DNA of 64,000 nucleotides from Saccopteryx bilineata (Eukaryota; Chordata; Mammalia; Chiroptera; Emballonuridae). Under the pieces are notes generated by a model, which saw only the letters and a program-made list of their open reading frames with translations, was not told where the DNA came from and made no database searches. Position numbers and translations under genes: made by a program. This document shows, in pieces, positions 32,137-44,235 of this stretch. The DNA lies in the NCBI RefSeq assembly GCF_036850765.1, contig NC_089495.1:121047033-121111032 (forward strand), read 5' to 3'. The first letter of the stretch is position 1, and the number at the start of each line of letters is the position of its first letter.

Positions 32137-33381
32137 ACAGGTGCCAGGAAGAGGCAGAAAGATATGGTCACTGCCCACAGAATTTGATAGGTGAGATAAT
32201 TACAGAGGTAGATGTTTAAACAAACTATTGTTTGATATTTATTTTAATGGAAGTGTGCAAACTACAGTGGAAGAAACTAAGCTCTTTTAGGGGAATTGGA
32301 GAAGATTTACAGCTGGAACATGCGGTACAGACCAACATGTGGACAGGTAGAGGTCCCTGGGCAGAAAGAGCAGCCTGTGTGGAAACAGAAGAGAGGGTGG
32401 GGTGTACTGCAAGTGTTGCAGGGACATTTTACCAGCCTAATGGGAGTGCAAGAGATGAGACGATGTCAGTAGTGAGGTGATGGTTAGGTAGGAAGACGGG
32501 TCAGTTTGGATTTTATTGCGAAGTTGGGGTTTTCAAACTTGTAAAGCCATGAACCGCTTTGTTTAAAGAAAATCTTATGTGGAACTCAGTGTATAAAACC
32601 CATAAAAATGAAGCGCCATTTGGAAATTGCTGCAGAAGCTGTTTGAGTTTGAGCAGGGGAGAGTGATATGATGTGGCTCGAGCAGGCCAGGTAGACAGTC
32701 TGTGTGCTTGGAGTATTTGTTGATTGAATAGATAAATCTTTGCAGAGTAGACAGTTCACTTCGCTGTTAGACTGGACCCAGAAAGACAAGTTACAGACTG
32801 TTGCATTAGCCTAGCTGAGAAGTGGCAGGACTGAGCTAGGGAAAGGACAGCAGATGAAGGGGGCAGAGGCAGGATATGGGAAGAGGAGATGGACTTAGTT
32901 GGACAGTGCCTTGTTAGAGAGGACTAGGTCTGCTGTCCACAAGCCTGCATCATCCCTGAAGAGTGCTTCGGGGCTATGGAGGGATTTTTGGTCTCAGACA
33001 TTGAAAGGCAGCACTGGCAGTTAGGGATGGGGCAGGCATGCTAGGTGTACACAGTATACAGGACATTCCCAACAGTGGAGAGCTCACCCTCATCCTGAGA
33101 ACTTTCACGTACATGGAAAAACAGTTTTGTATTTGAATCTAAACTTCAGTTTTATATATGAATAAAAACTAATTTTTGGAGTGTTTTAATACACTAAAAA
33201 TTTTAGGAATACGACTTTGTGTGAATCAAGGGAACATACTGGTTTGTTTGGCTCATTGCTAGTTTTTCACCATTTTAGAAAATTCTGTATCATGTCATCT
33301 TCATCACTGGTCTGTTCAGTTCATATTACAGTACTGTTTCTGCAAATGAGCCTTTAGTTCTGTGTATAAGAACAAGCATTG
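32137..33381. other. Single-copy DNA, no gene seen
   Basis: About 1.2 kb, purine-rich in parts, without supported features. Confidence 0.5.
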
Positions 33382-33572
33382 GCCTGACCTGTGGTGGCGC
33401 AGTGGATAAAGTGTCAACCTGGGAACACCGAGGTCACCAGTTCAAAAAAAACCCTGCACTTGCGTGGTCAAGGCACATATGGGAGTTGATGCTTCCTGCT
33501 CCTCCCCCCTTTCTCTCTTTCTCTCTCTCTCATCTCTAAAACGAATAAATAAATAAATTAAAAAAAAAAAAA
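33382..33572 (+). mobile_element. SINE-B
   Basis: Target duplication aagaacaagcattg (33368-33381, about 33573-33586). Sense head 'ggcctgacctgtggtggcgc', A-rich tail. Confidence 0.95.
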
Positions 33573-33586
33573 AAGAACAAGCATTG

Positions 33587-35444
33587 TGTCTTCTAGTGGG
33601 GTCATGTTTTAAGCATTTACATTTTAAAATATATTTTATATTTCATTTTATGTCTCCTTTTGATTACAGTTGGAATATTTTGATTGCCGTATATGTAGAT
33701 ATAGGAAAATTTTATTATCTGTGAATTTCACATCAGGATAGTAAAAGAGGTACAGTATTACAAATTTTGTGTTATAAAGGGAACATTGGGTCTGACAAAG
33801 TTGAATCACCCAGCTAGTGTGGTTCCCGGTAGTGTGGCTTGGTGGCTACTGAGGTTTGTTACTCATTGTTGAGACGGGGAAAATTGAAAGAAGATTGAGT
33901 CTGGGGTGACGATAATAGGAGCAGCGCATGTCAAGTTTGAGGTTCTGGTGGGACATTAAGTATTGTGCTTGGGATCTGGTGTTCAGGAGCAATGTCTTGG
34001 CTGGGGAAAAATAAGTTAGCATTTATTGAGAATGGTTGGCCTTTATTGAGAGTGAGGTAGTTAAGAATGCAGATTGTAGAGCCAGATTGGGTTGGTTTCT
34101 CTTGCCGTGCTCACAGTACATGTGTGACAGTTTACAAGTTACATAGATGCTATTCTACCCAGTTTCCTCATCTTTACAACTGGGGTAACAGTGCCTATCC
34201 AGTGAGTCAATGTGAGATTAAGTGCCTTAAAACATGCAAAGTCCCTGTATAGTGGCCACTGAAAGGTTATACTCAAATTAGCCATTGATACTAAACATTC
34301 AGTAAGTGCCAAGAATTATGAATGAAGACATGAATTATCTCATTTGATCTTTACAAAACAATACTTTTAAGAGAAAACAGGCTTAGGGAGATTTATTATA
34401 GATTTGGGAATTATAAGTAATATAGTTAGGAATAAGCCTAAATTGGATAGGATTAATCAACTGCTACCAGACCTTTCCTACTCCATCTGTGATCCTGAGT
34501 CCAGCAGCTCCAGCATCATGTGGGAGCTTCTTAGAAATGAGGAATCTGAAGCTTCACTAGGTCTGCTGAGTCAATCTGCATTTGGAAAGTCTCAGATTCG
34601 TGTGCACATTAAAGTAGGAGAAGCACTGGGCTCAGATGTGAGTTGGTCAGGTGCAAGAGGGGAGAAAATGTGGGGGCCTCAGTAGATAGCAAAAGGCTAT
34701 AAGGTGGGGGAACGGCAGATTCAGATCCCAGCCCTAACTCTAACTCCAGGTTTTAGCTGCAGGACCAGCAGGTCTCTCTCTTTCATTGGACCACAGTTTG
34801 CTTATCTTTAGGTAAGGCAAGTTGTGTTTTAGCTCTAAGATGGTTGTAAGTCCCACATCTCCTGGGAGCATGCTGAGTGTGGATGGCAGAGGAGGGAATA
34901 GTGGTGTTACAGAGGACTGATGTAAAACACTCAGGAACAAGTGTACCATGAGTGTAACATTTAATAAAATTCATTAAAATGAAGGTACTGTAGTATAATT
35001 TTACTTTTTCTTAACTTTCAGTATTTGAATTTAAGGGAATATTATTTGTCCAGAAATCTTAAAATTGAGGAAGTGTGTTCTTCCATCGTGTCTGATGCTG
35101 GCATGCTGATGCTCGTGTGGTGATGGTTAAGTTAGTAGACTACTGTGATTCTGAACGTCAACATGTTATAGTTGGATGCATGTTGTCTTGAGTCCTAAAA
35201 CAGTATTGCTTTTTTAAGAAATCTGCAATTCAGATTTGGCCACCACGTTTGTCTGAGCTTCCTCATTCTCCTTGGAACTTCTGAGGGTGTTGACAGTGTC
35301 TGTTATATCTTTATACAAGCAGGGACGATGTCTAAAAAACACATTTCAGTGTCAGTTAGGTTTCAGAGAGTATATTTTGTGGGGTTTTTTTTACATGATT
35401 TTGCTTAAAATGTGTTCTCTAAAGGTTAAAAATTTAGAACTTTT
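33587..35444. other. Single-copy DNA with a MER5A-like relic
   Basis: A MER5A-type (hAT-Charlie) relic lies at about 34495-34640: 'agcagctccagcatcatgtg', 'tgagtcaatctgcatttgga' and 'taggagaagcactgg'. No gene is visible in the rest. Confidence 0.55.
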
Positions 35445-35685
35445 CTTTTTTTTTTTTTTTTAAATTAGTTTTTTAAGTTTGGTTGTTTTTTTTTTGTTGT
35501 TTTTTTTTTTTGTTTATTTATTCATTTTAGAGAGGAGAGGAAGAGACAGAGAGAGAGAAGGGAGGGAGGAGCTGGAAGCATCAACTCCCATATTGTGCCT
35601 TGACCAGGCAAGCTCAGGGTTTTGAACCGGCGACCTCAGCACTTCCAGGTCAATGCTTTATCCCACTGCGCCACCACAGGTCAGG
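35445..35685 (-). mobile_element. SINE-B
   Basis: Target duplication tagaactttt(c) at about 35430 and 35687. T-rich start, end 'gcgccaccacaggtcaggc'. Confidence 0.92.
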
Positions 35686-36337
35686 CTAGAACTTTTCCTC
35701 TTGAATGTAGTTTCAAAGTAATCTTTAGGGTTACCCTAAATTTTTATGCAAAGGCAGGTTGAGTGATGAGGACGAGGGGTTTGTATTCTAAGAGAACGGT
35801 GTGTGGGTAGTGGCTAACTTAAGAGACAGGTAACCATTGAGGTGTAGTGGATTAGGTGAGTAGTGGTGGTCTTGGATGGATAGTAAGGTAGAAAGTAATT
35901 TCATGGTGAATGTGCTTGTGGGAGCGGAGCGGACTAAGGTTAAACAATCTAGAGATTACCACCTACTAACTCTTTTTTTTTTGCCCTCTCAGAGGCTTTT
36001 TGGAAATACCCTATTTTTTGAAAGTTACTTCATTTTGAAATCCTTGTTTGAAAAAGCAGCTGTATTCTTCTCCTCCTTTGCTGGCTGCCATCTTTTCTCC
36101 CAGGTTTTGTAGCAAAAGAAAGGACAGCAAGTCTGGAAAGGCCAGAGACAGAAGAAGGGCTGTGGGTTGGTCTAAAGGGGGATTAAAGGAGTGGAGGTTT
36201 GTTCTGTAGGTTACTTGCTGCTTATCTGGTTAATTGTGACTTCATCTGCCTCGGTAGCATTGTTGGCAGTACTCAGGAGAGTCTTGTCCTTGCAAGATTG
36301 TCTTTAGACTTCTCTTAGGAAAAGTGTAACTATGATT
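35686..36337. other. Single-copy DNA, no gene seen
   Basis: No supported feature. A short open frame at 35876-36112 has no recognisable content. Confidence 0.5.
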
Positions 36338-36434
36338 AAGAACCCTCTCTCCAGAATATACTAAATATTCTGGAGGAGTGAAGAGGTAGATGGCAGAAGT
36401 TGACAGCCAAAGAGGTTCTGTTGATGGATCAGTC
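36338..36434. repeat. Source copy of a local inverted duplication
   Basis: This single-copy stretch recurs in reverse complement at 37215-37310 with about 93% identity. It contains a hairpin, 'ctccagaatat' then 'actaa' then 'atattctggag' (36349-36375), with an 11-bp stem. Confidence 0.9.
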
Positions 36435-36484
36435 AGCTTGATGGATTACTGCTTGATATTGAAAGACCAGAGGAATATTTTACC

Positions 36485-36904
36485 AATTTTTCCTTCCTTT
36501 CCTTTCTCTCTCTCCCTTCCCCCCTTCTTTCCCTTTCTTATCTCCCTCCCTCCCCTATTTTTTTTCCTTTCCAAGTTGAGAGGAGGAGGAGATAGAGAGA
36601 TCCTGCATGTGCCCCAACAGGGATCCATCCAGCAACCCTTGTCTGGGGCCAGTGCTCTGCCCATCTTGGGCCATGCTCACAACCTAGCCATTTTTAGCAC
36701 CTGAGGTGGAGGCTTCACAGAGCCATCCATGGTGTCTGGGGCTGATGGGCTCAAACCAATTGAGCCATGGCTATGGAAGGAGAAGTGGAGGGGAGATGGA
36801 GAAGCAGATAGATGATCTCTTCTCCTGTGTGCATTGACCAGGAATTGAATCTGGGACATCCACATGCCGGGCCGATGTTCTACCACTGAGCCAACTGGCC
36901 AGGG
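36485..36904 (-). mobile_element. Old SINE-A behind a pyrimidine tract
   Basis: A CT-rich tract (36487-36570), then 'agttgagaggaggaggagat', 'agcacctgaggtggaggct' and the end 'tgagccaactggccagggcc'. Confidence 0.85.
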
Positions 36905-37156
36905 CCCATTGTCTGTCATTGTAATCATAGCCATCCTAGTGGGTATGAAGGTGGTATTAGATTAAAGTTTTGATGTATATCTCTGTAATGCTAATGATGT
37001 TTGGCTCCTTCTCATGTGTATTAGCTGTTCACATATCTTTGATGAAATTTCCTTTTAGATCTTTTGCCTATTTAAAAAATTGGGTTGTATTTCTAAGTTG
37101 TTTACGTATGATATGTATTCTGGATGTAAGTCCTTCATCAAAATACATTTATTACA

Positions 37157-37522
37157 GCCTGACCAGGTGGTGGCACAGTGGATAGTGTGTCAACCTGGGA
37201 CACTGAGGGCCCAGGACTAATCCATCAACAGAACCTCTTTGCCTGTCAACTTCTGCCATCTACCTCCTCACTCCTCCAGAATATTTATTATTTGGGGGAG
37301 AGAGGGTTCTCAACCCTCTTGAGTTTTAAACCACAAGGTTGGTGGCTTGAGCTGGCTTGGCTGGAGGGCCCTCCACCCATCAGGCACATATAAAAAACCA
37401 ATCAATGAACTAAAGTGCCACAACTATGAATTGATGCTTCTCATCTCTTTCCCTTCCTGTCTGTCTGTCCCTATCTGTCCCTCCCTCTCTCTGCCCCTCT
37501 CTCTCGCAAAAAAAAAAACCCA
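37157..37522 (+). mobile_element. SINE-C carrying a local inverted insert
   Basis: Head 'gcctgaccaggtggtggcac' and body from 'aggttggtggcttgagc' to the A-rich tail are standard. Between them, 37215-37310 is not SINE but the reverse complement of 36338-36434. Target-like flanks: 'acatttattaca' and 'atgtttattaca'. Confidence 0.9.
37215..37310. repeat. Inverted copy of 36338-36434 inside a SINE
   Basis: Begins 'gactaatccatcaacagaac' and ends 'gggggagagagggttct'. About seven differences over 96 bp from the reverse complement of the source. Confidence 0.92.
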
Positions 37523-38385
37523 AAACCCAAAAATGTTTATTACATGTATTTTCTCTCAGTATGTAGGTTGTCTTATCAGAAGTTTAAAATTTAGATGAAT
37601 TTTTAACTTATCACTTATTATATGGTTGTTTTTATTATCATTTTCTTATTTAGTTTTCTGATATGAAAATGGTATCTCTCTTTCTGTTGAGGTTTCCTTT
37701 AATTTCTCACAGAAAACTTAATATTTTTCTTTTCACTGTTTAGGTCTGCTTTTTTTTGTCAGACTTAATCCTAGAGCAGTTCATACTGTTCTTATTGTAC
37801 TGCTATTGTACATTTTAAAATATTCCAATTGTTTTTTGCTAGTATATAGAAATATCCTTGAGTTTTGCATATTGATCTTAGATCTTGTAACCGTTCTAAA
37901 ACTTCTTCTAGCAGCTTTTTTTGTAGATTTCATTGGATTCTTTACACAGATGGTGATGTTATCTATGAATAAGACAGTTTTGCTTTTTTCTTATCTGGAT
38001 GCCATTCATTCATTGCCTTATTTCACTGTCTAAAACTTCCCATAAAATGTCAAATACAAGTGCTCAGAGCTGACATCCTGTCTTGTTCCTCATCTTAAGG
38101 AAAAGCATCAGGTTTGCAGCATTTCCCTTTAGATTCCTTCATGAACCCATGGGTTATTTAGAACTATATTATTTAGTTCCAAATATTTGGGGATTTTTCA
38201 GAGAACTTTCTGTTACTGATTTTTAACTTAATTTGGGTCAGATAAGATCCCTCAATAAGAAATTTATTGAGACTTGTTCCATGGCTCAGAATGTGGTCTC
38301 TTGCTAAATGGTTCTTGTGCAATTGAAAAGGATGTGTGTTCTGTTGTTAGCTAGCCGGAGTGTTCTGTACATGTCATTTCAGAAA

Positions 38386-38497
38386 CTTTTTTTTTATGAA
38401 CTTGTTTAATTTTTTTCCTTTAGAGAGGAAGAGTTGGGGGGGGGTTAGAAATACTGATTTGTTGTTCCACTTATTTATGCATTCATTGGTTGATTCC
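38386..38497 (-). mobile_element. Truncated VES-like SINE
   Basis: Poly-T, 'tttagagaggaagagttggg', 'ttgttgttccacttatttat', 'tgcattcattggttgattcc'. The tRNA-like head is missing. Confidence 0.8.
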
Positions 38498-39129
38498 CAT
38501 CCAATTCAAGAACTTTTACAACTGTTAATACAGAAGGGGTCAAATGTGAAACGGATTTGGTTTCCTTTCCCCAAGAATTCATAGGGTGAGTCCTTGGCCC
38601 TCCTGCTAGCTCTTTCTCTTTAGGTTCCCGAGAGGTCTCCTGCCTGGAAGGACAGCTTTGAACTGGAAGACATTATTTCATTAATGCATTGATCAGCCAC
38701 AGAGATTACCTGATTGGCTACTTAATAATTAAATGGAGTTGTATGTAAGTCCTTGAGCCTACACAGAACTGATTAACCCTTTACTGCCCAATATGCCTGG
38801 TGGGTGTTCTTGTGCAAATGGAGAAACCTAAAATCCACAGAAGTTCTGGCGAGATGAAGAAGCAGATACTTTGGCTACTTACGAGGGAAGTACCTTATTT
38901 AAGAAGTATATGAAGTACAAATAATACAACCAAAGATACAGGTTCAGAAACTATGTCCTCCTGAAACAACTTGACTAATACTTTATTAACAGTGTCTTGA
39001 GGTCTTGGAAAAGCTTTTAGAACAGTCCACAGTCCTTCCTTTGAATGGGAATTTGAGATGAGCTTCTCATAGCTAGGTTTCCTGTCTTTAAGGACACTTC
39101 AGTGTAAAAGCATTTTCTTGGTTATTTCT
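38498..39129. other. Single-copy DNA, no gene seen
   Basis: No supported feature. Confidence 0.5.
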
Positions 39130-39521
39130 TTTTTTTTTCTTCTTTTTCATTTTTCTGAAGCTGGAAACAGGGAGAGACAGTCAGATTCCCGCATGTACCC
39201 GGGATCCACCCGGCACGCCCACCATGGGGCAACGCTCTGCCCACCAGGGGGCGATGCTCTGCTCATCCTGGGCGTCGCCATGTTGCGACCAGAGCCACTC
39301 TAGCGCCTGAGGCAGAGGCCACAGAGCCATGCCCAGCGCCCGGGCCATCTTTGCTCCAATGGAGCCTTGGCTGCGGGAGAGGAAGAGAGAGACAGAGAGG
39401 AAAGCGCGGCGGAGGGGTGGAGAAGCAAATGGGTGCTTCTCCTGTGTGCCCTGTCCGGGAATCGAAGCCGGGTCCTCCGCACGCTAGGCCGATGCTCTAC
39501 CGCTGAGCCAACCGGCCAGGG
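39130..39521 (-). mobile_element. SINE-A, duplicated-box subfamily
   Basis: Two tandem boxes, the first changed (CCACCATGGGGCA, 39219), the second perfect (39241-39253). Diagnostic 'aaagcgcggcggagg'. Target duplication ggttatttc(t/a). Confidence 0.94.
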
Positions 39522-39544
39522 CCGGTTATTTCAATAAACCCTTG

Positions 39545-40435
39545 CAGCAGCCTCGTGAGGCAGAGTAAGGCTGCTGTGAAAGAGAAGGCCACACTAGATT
39601 GATTGTAAATCATAGGTGATGAACAAAAAATAAGAGCTAGAATTTCAGAATTGGAAGAGACCTTGAATAAAATGACCTTGTTTTCACCTTTCATTTTATA
39701 AATGGGCAAACTGATGGTTGAGGAAATTAAGGTAAAGCAGAGTGAGGCGTTTGTTTGTTAACAGTGTTCTCAGCAGGAGTGATTTGTCTGTCAAAGGGCT
39801 TTGTCAGTGTCTGGAGAGAGTTTTGGTTGCCACAACTTGAGGCTGGGGCAAGGGAGCTACCTAATATATAATATCCAGCAGGTAGAGAGACCAGAGACAA
39901 TGCCAAGTATCCTACAATACACAGGACAGCTTCCCAGAACAAAACAGTCACCTGGCTCAAAGTTTCAGTACTGCTGAGCTTAAGAAACCCTGGTTTAAAG
40001 CCAACTTAATTTGCGTTTTGATTAGAACATGAATCTCCAAAATTGTACTTCAGTGACTTACATAATCTTGTCATCAGCTGTTGGTAGTCAGTTAAACTAT
40101 TATTACTGTATTTTCTCATGTAAAAATGATGCTCCCATGTATAAGAGACACCTTAATTTTGGGGCCCTAAATTTGAAAAAAAAAATTAAAGTTACTGAAC
40201 TTAAGTTTTATTTATCATAATATTCATACAACCCATCACTGTTGAAACTCCCCATCATCTGTGTCTGATGGCGACTCACTGCCCTCATGTATTGCCTCGA
40301 CCTCAGTTCCATTTATGGCATTTGAAATGGCACAACCACTGTTTAAGACACACCCAGTTTTTAGATCCCCAATTTTTCTAAAAAGGTGCATCTTGTACAT
40401 GGGGAAATAAGTTATTTTTTTCAATTTCTTCTTTT
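39545..40435. other. Single-copy DNA with old MITE and MIR-type relics
   Basis: 39640-39735 has an old 'gaattggaagagacctt' to 'ataaatgggcaaactgatgg' relic. 39755-39985 is the reverse of the Charlie-group relic at 5240 ('tcctacaatacacaggacag', 'gtttcagtactgctgagc'). No gene is seen. Confidence 0.5.
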
Positions 40436-40770
40436 TTCTTTTTTTATTAAGAGACAGGGAGGCAGAGACATATTCCCACCAGTGCCCTGACCAGGATCCA
40501 CCTGGCAAGCCCCCTCTAAGGGGTGATGCTCTGCCCATCTTGGGCTACTGCTCTGTTGCTCATCAGCTGAGCTTTTTTTAGCGCCTGAGGCGGAGGCTAA
40601 GAGCCATTCTCAGTGCCCGGGGCCAACTCACTCCAATCGAGCCTTGACTGCAAGAGGGGGAGGGGTGGAGAAGCAGATGGGTGCTTCTCCAGTGTGCCCT
40701 GACCAGGAATTGAACCCAGGACATCCGCACGCTGGGCCTACACTCTACCACTGAGCCACCTGGCCAGGGC
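40436..40770 (-). mobile_element. Old SINE-A
   Basis: T-rich start, 'aagagacagggaggcagaga', 'ttagcgcctgaggcggaggc' and end 'gagccacctggccagggc'. The box is degraded (caagccccctctaagggg). Confidence 0.88.
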
Positions 40771-40771
40771 A

Positions 40772-40990
40772 CCATTAACCATTCTAAAGTGAACAATTTA
40801 ATGGCATTTAGAAAATTTAGTATGTTGTGCAACTATTACTTATCTAGTTCCAAGACATCTTTATCACCCCAGAAGGAAATCCTGTGCCCATTAAACAGTC
40901 AGTGATTCCCCTCTGCTACTAGCTATCTCCCGGCAACTACTGGTCTATTTTTTGCCTCTGTTCTTGTTTGCTTTCTGGAGACGCTTTGGA
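40772..40990 (-). mobile_element. Antisense L1 3' UTR relic
   Basis: 'taaagtgaacaatttaatgg', 'gtatgttgtgcaactattac' and 'tcaccccagaaggaaatcct' are antisense L1 wording. Confidence 0.7.
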
Positions 40991-41460
40991 AAGAACACCA
41001 GATGAGAAGTTGGGGAGTACACTTCACATCCCAGTTGCCCTGCTCTTTCTTGTACTGTCTGAGTGATCCAGGTGACTCATGTGCGAGCCTCCATTGTCCT
41101 GCTTGTTTATGTGACAGATGCCATAGGAGCCGGAATGCTGTTCTTCTTTGAATCTGAAATTCTGGCCCATATTTTGTTTCTCAGAATTTTGTTGAACAAC
41201 TGTAACAGAATTTTTAATTCTACACTAATATTTTCTCCTCCAAGATGCTTCTAAGCCACTTTTCCACATACTGAACTCCAAGTATCCTTGGATTGATGTG
41301 CTTGGAATTAGAAACTAATTTTAGTTTTAGCTCAATGAAAGTGATTAGGGAGGTAAAGATGCCTACAAAATATAGTCACCCCATTACCAAACAAATATAC
41401 TTTGGGTTACCTAATTTATCACCTAACCTGTAATTTATAATTAAAAAAACCAAAAGCAAG
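40991..41460. other. Single-copy DNA, no gene seen
   Basis: No supported feature. Confidence 0.5.
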
Positions 41461-41960
41461 TTGTAAGGCCAGTGGCCGTGGCCATACACATGCAGGTTCT
41501 CATTGGATTTGGGCCTATGGTAAAGAAACAGTGGAGCCAGAAAATGCTGGGCCACTCTGTTTATAAAGTCTCGTAGTGGCAGATGAGCAAACTGACAGAG
41601 AAGACTGCTTTCCTCTCACTGAGGACTCTCAAAGCCCCCCTACTCATTACTCTCTGGGACTCAGAATACCACCCCCCCCCCCCCCCCCCCCCCCCCGCGC
41701 AAGCCTCAGCAGGACTCCCAAGCCCATCAGCACCCCTTTCTTTATCTGCACTCTCCAGCCAAAACCGACTGGGTTGGAACCCCTTCTCCAGCAAAGAGTA
41801 GCAAACAATTGCCCCTCCCAAGCAGGAAGGCAATCCACAATTTGCATCTGCTGCCCGGAGGGCAAGCACCAGCAGCCTTCCATAGACTATACACACAGGG
41901 CGCTGCCCCAATACAAGCTAGCAAACCTAAAAAAACACGTGTTACAAACTTGTTTGCCCA
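41461..41960. repeat. Unnamed repeat, LTR-like, with a C25 run
   Basis: The stretch around 'gggccactctgtttataaag' and 'tttgcatctgctgcccggag' looks like a moderately repeated element, possibly an LTR or endogenous-retrovirus remnant. Its edges are not visible. Twenty-five consecutive C lie at 41672-41696. Open frames over it are proline-rich only because of the C run. Confidence 0.4.
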
Positions 41961-42290
41961 ACTAGTTATATTCCTATGTTCTCATTCTTGCTTAAAACCC
42001 TCCAATGGCTTCTTGCACTTAGAATAAATGGTAAATTCACTATTGTCTTAGTAAGGTCCCCACGATACCTTCCTGCCTTCATGGTCTGCTGCTGCCAGAA
42101 TAAATGGTAAATTCACTATTGTCTTAGTAAGGTCCCCACGATACCTTCCTGCCTTCATGGTCTGCTGCTGCCTTGCTCTGGCCGCATCAGCTGTTTTTTC
42201 CTCATAAAGGCCCTGAGCTCCTTAGGGCCCTTGTATCAGATGTTTCCTCTGTCTGAAAGGCATGTGGGAACATGATGTGTTCATAGCTGT
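41960..42290 (+). mobile_element. L2 3' end with an internal 76-bp duplication
   Basis: 'cttaaaaccctccaatggct' and 'cacttagaataaa' followed by 'cttcctgccttcatggtctg' are L2 3' end wording. The duplication is listed separately. Confidence 0.7.
42021..42172 (+). repeat. Exact 76-bp tandem duplication
   Basis: 42021-42096 and 42097-42172 are identical by eye ('agaataaatggtaaattcac' to 'atggtctgctgctgcc'). Confidence 0.95.
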
Positions 42291-42479
42291 CAAATCTCAG
42301 CTCTGTGGCTTGTTTTAGAGATGTAAAATGAAGTAGAATAATGCAATGTATTTCCCATCACCTAGCATCAACAATTGCTAACATTCTATTGTTCATGATC
42401 TCCCACTTTAAAGTAGTACACCACGCTCTTCATTTTCTGTTTCTGCAGTTATCTTTCTGTTTATTCCATTGTACGTATT

Positions 42480-42699
42480 TGTACCTCCCAACCCCTGCAC
42501 ACCCTGGATTTCATCCAGCCAGAGTCTTGTCTATCCTGTTCACTCTTGAATCCCCAGTACCTGGAATTGCCTGTGTACATAGTAGGTGTTCAATGAATAT
42601 GGAATGAATGAATGCATGGATGGATGGATGGATGGATGGATGAAATAAACTTCCTAAAAGCAGGGGCTGTGTTTATATATATTTGTGTTCTGTTCTTAA
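42480..42699 (+). mobile_element. L2 3' ends with a GGAT microsatellite
   Basis: 'gaatccccagtacctggaat' and 'cacatagtaggtgttcaatg'-like wording precede (GAAT)n/(GGAT)n at about 42600-42642. A second L2-type end, 'agcaggggctgtgtttatat', runs into the piggyBac site and resumes at 44720 ('ctgtgcctagtaaaggac'). Confidence 0.65.
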
Positions 42700-43090
42700 C
42701 ACATTGTTGACCACTCACTAGTTAATTCGTGTTTTCATGGCCAAACATTGTTGACCGATCATGAGGTAACTTGTGTTTGCACTTGCATTAGCTATTTCAA
42801 TTTTTGAAACTCAGGGTAATATAGGATTATTGTATTTGGGACTCTTCACCCTGAGGGTCGAAGTTCGAACAGCACACCATTCTATATTCTCATGCAGACT
42901 CCTTTTCTTCCCACTCCTCCAGGCGTGAGACCACAAAATTGAAGGTACGATAAAAATCACAGTGTCGAGCTGTCTAAACTTGGACTATCTTCTGACCGCT
43001 TGCAGTTTGAACATACATATCAAGGATATTGTAAAATCTTTCTTTGTTGTATTCAATTATGTTCAGTTTATTATAAAAAAGTGACTTTTC

Positions 43091-43267
43091 GCCGGACCTG
43101 TGGTGGCACAGTGGATAAAGTGTTGACCTGGAAACACTGAGGTTGCTGGTTTGAAACCCTGGGCTTGCCTGGTCAAGGCATATAGCATATATGGGAGTTG
43201 ATGCTTTCTGCTCCTCCCCTTCTCTCCCTCCCTCCCTCCTCTCTAAAAATGAATACTTTAAAAAAAA
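43091..43267 (+). mobile_element. SINE-B in piggyBac relic
   Basis: Target duplication aaagtgacttttc (about 43078-43090 and 43268-43282). Head 'cggacctgtggtggcacag'. Confidence 0.92.
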
Positions 43268-43637
43268 GAAAGTGACTTTTCCAGATATTTAGGTTTTTAT
43301 TGCACTTAATGGTATTACAAAAATTTCAACCATGATGGATCGTGAAGGTGAAGGTGAAGAACTTTTCAATGAATTATATGCAGACACTTTATCTGACTGT
43401 CCCAGTGATTTTGAAATATATTGTAGTGATATAGAAATAGTTTATCAGAAGATAATAATGAGTCGGATATTAGACCATCAAAACAACAAAAAAGAAATGT
43501 GATAAAATCTGATAGTGTAAGTGATTTTGAAGAAGAGTGGATTGAAAATATTACACCAACTTTGGAGGATTATTCAAATATTTCGGGTGTAACTGCAGAC
43601 CTTAGTGAGCCACAGAGCATCAGGGAAGTGACAGAAT

Positions 43638-44040
43638 TTCTTTTTTTTCTTTTTTATTTATTTTATTATTATTATTTTTTTCCTTTTCTGAAGCTGGAAA
43701 CGGGGAGAGACAGTCAGACAGACTCTCGCATGCGCCCGACCGGGATCTACCCGTAACGCCCACCAGGGGCGATGCTCTGTCCCTCCGCGGCATCGCTCTG
43801 CCGTGACCAGAGCCACTCTAGCGCCTGGGGCAGAGGCCAAGGAGCCATCCCCAGCGCCGGGGCCATCTTTGCTCCAGTGGAGCCTTGGCTGCAGGAGGGG
43901 AAGAGAGAGACAGAGAGGAAGGAGGGGGTGGGGGTGGAGAAGCAAATGGGCGCTTCTCCTATGTGCCCTGGCCGGGAATCGAACCCGGGTCCCCCGCATG
44001 CCAGGCCGACACTCTACCGCTGAGCCAACTGGCCAGGGCT
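43638..44040 (-). mobile_element. SINE-A in piggyBac relic
   Basis: Full length and little diverged, from T-rich DNA to 'tgagccaactggccagggc'. Its box at 43760 lacks one G (CCACCAGGGGCG). Confidence 0.93.
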
Positions 44041-44228
44041 CTTTTTTTTATTTTTTTAATCTATTTTTTTAAATTTATTCATTTTTAAAGAGGAGAGAGA
44101 GAAGGTGAGGAGGAGCAGGAAGCATTAACTCCCATATGTACTTTGACCAGTCAAGCCCAGGGTTTTGAACCTGCGACCTCAGCATTCCAGGTCAACACTT
44201 TATCCACTGCGCCACCACAGGTCAGGCT
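44041..44228 (-). mobile_element. SINE-B in piggyBac relic
   Basis: T-rich start, 'attcatttttaaagaggaga', end 'gcgccaccacaggtcaggc'. Abuts the SINE-A. Confidence 0.9.
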
Positions 44229-44235
44229 GGAATTA

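Larger units (their letters stand above)
36905..38385 (-). mobile_element. Antisense L1 block
   Basis: Antisense L1 3' UTR landmarks 'gatcttttgcctatttaaaa' and 'attttctctcagtatgtagg' continue across a SINE-C (37157-37522). Farther in, 'gtggtctcttgctaaatggt' fits antisense L1 ORF2. Confidence 0.75.

Noticed and set aside
41561..41965. Proline-rich 129-codon frame
   Set aside because: The proline (or glycine) run is just translation of the C25 homopolymer, and three frames are open at once.
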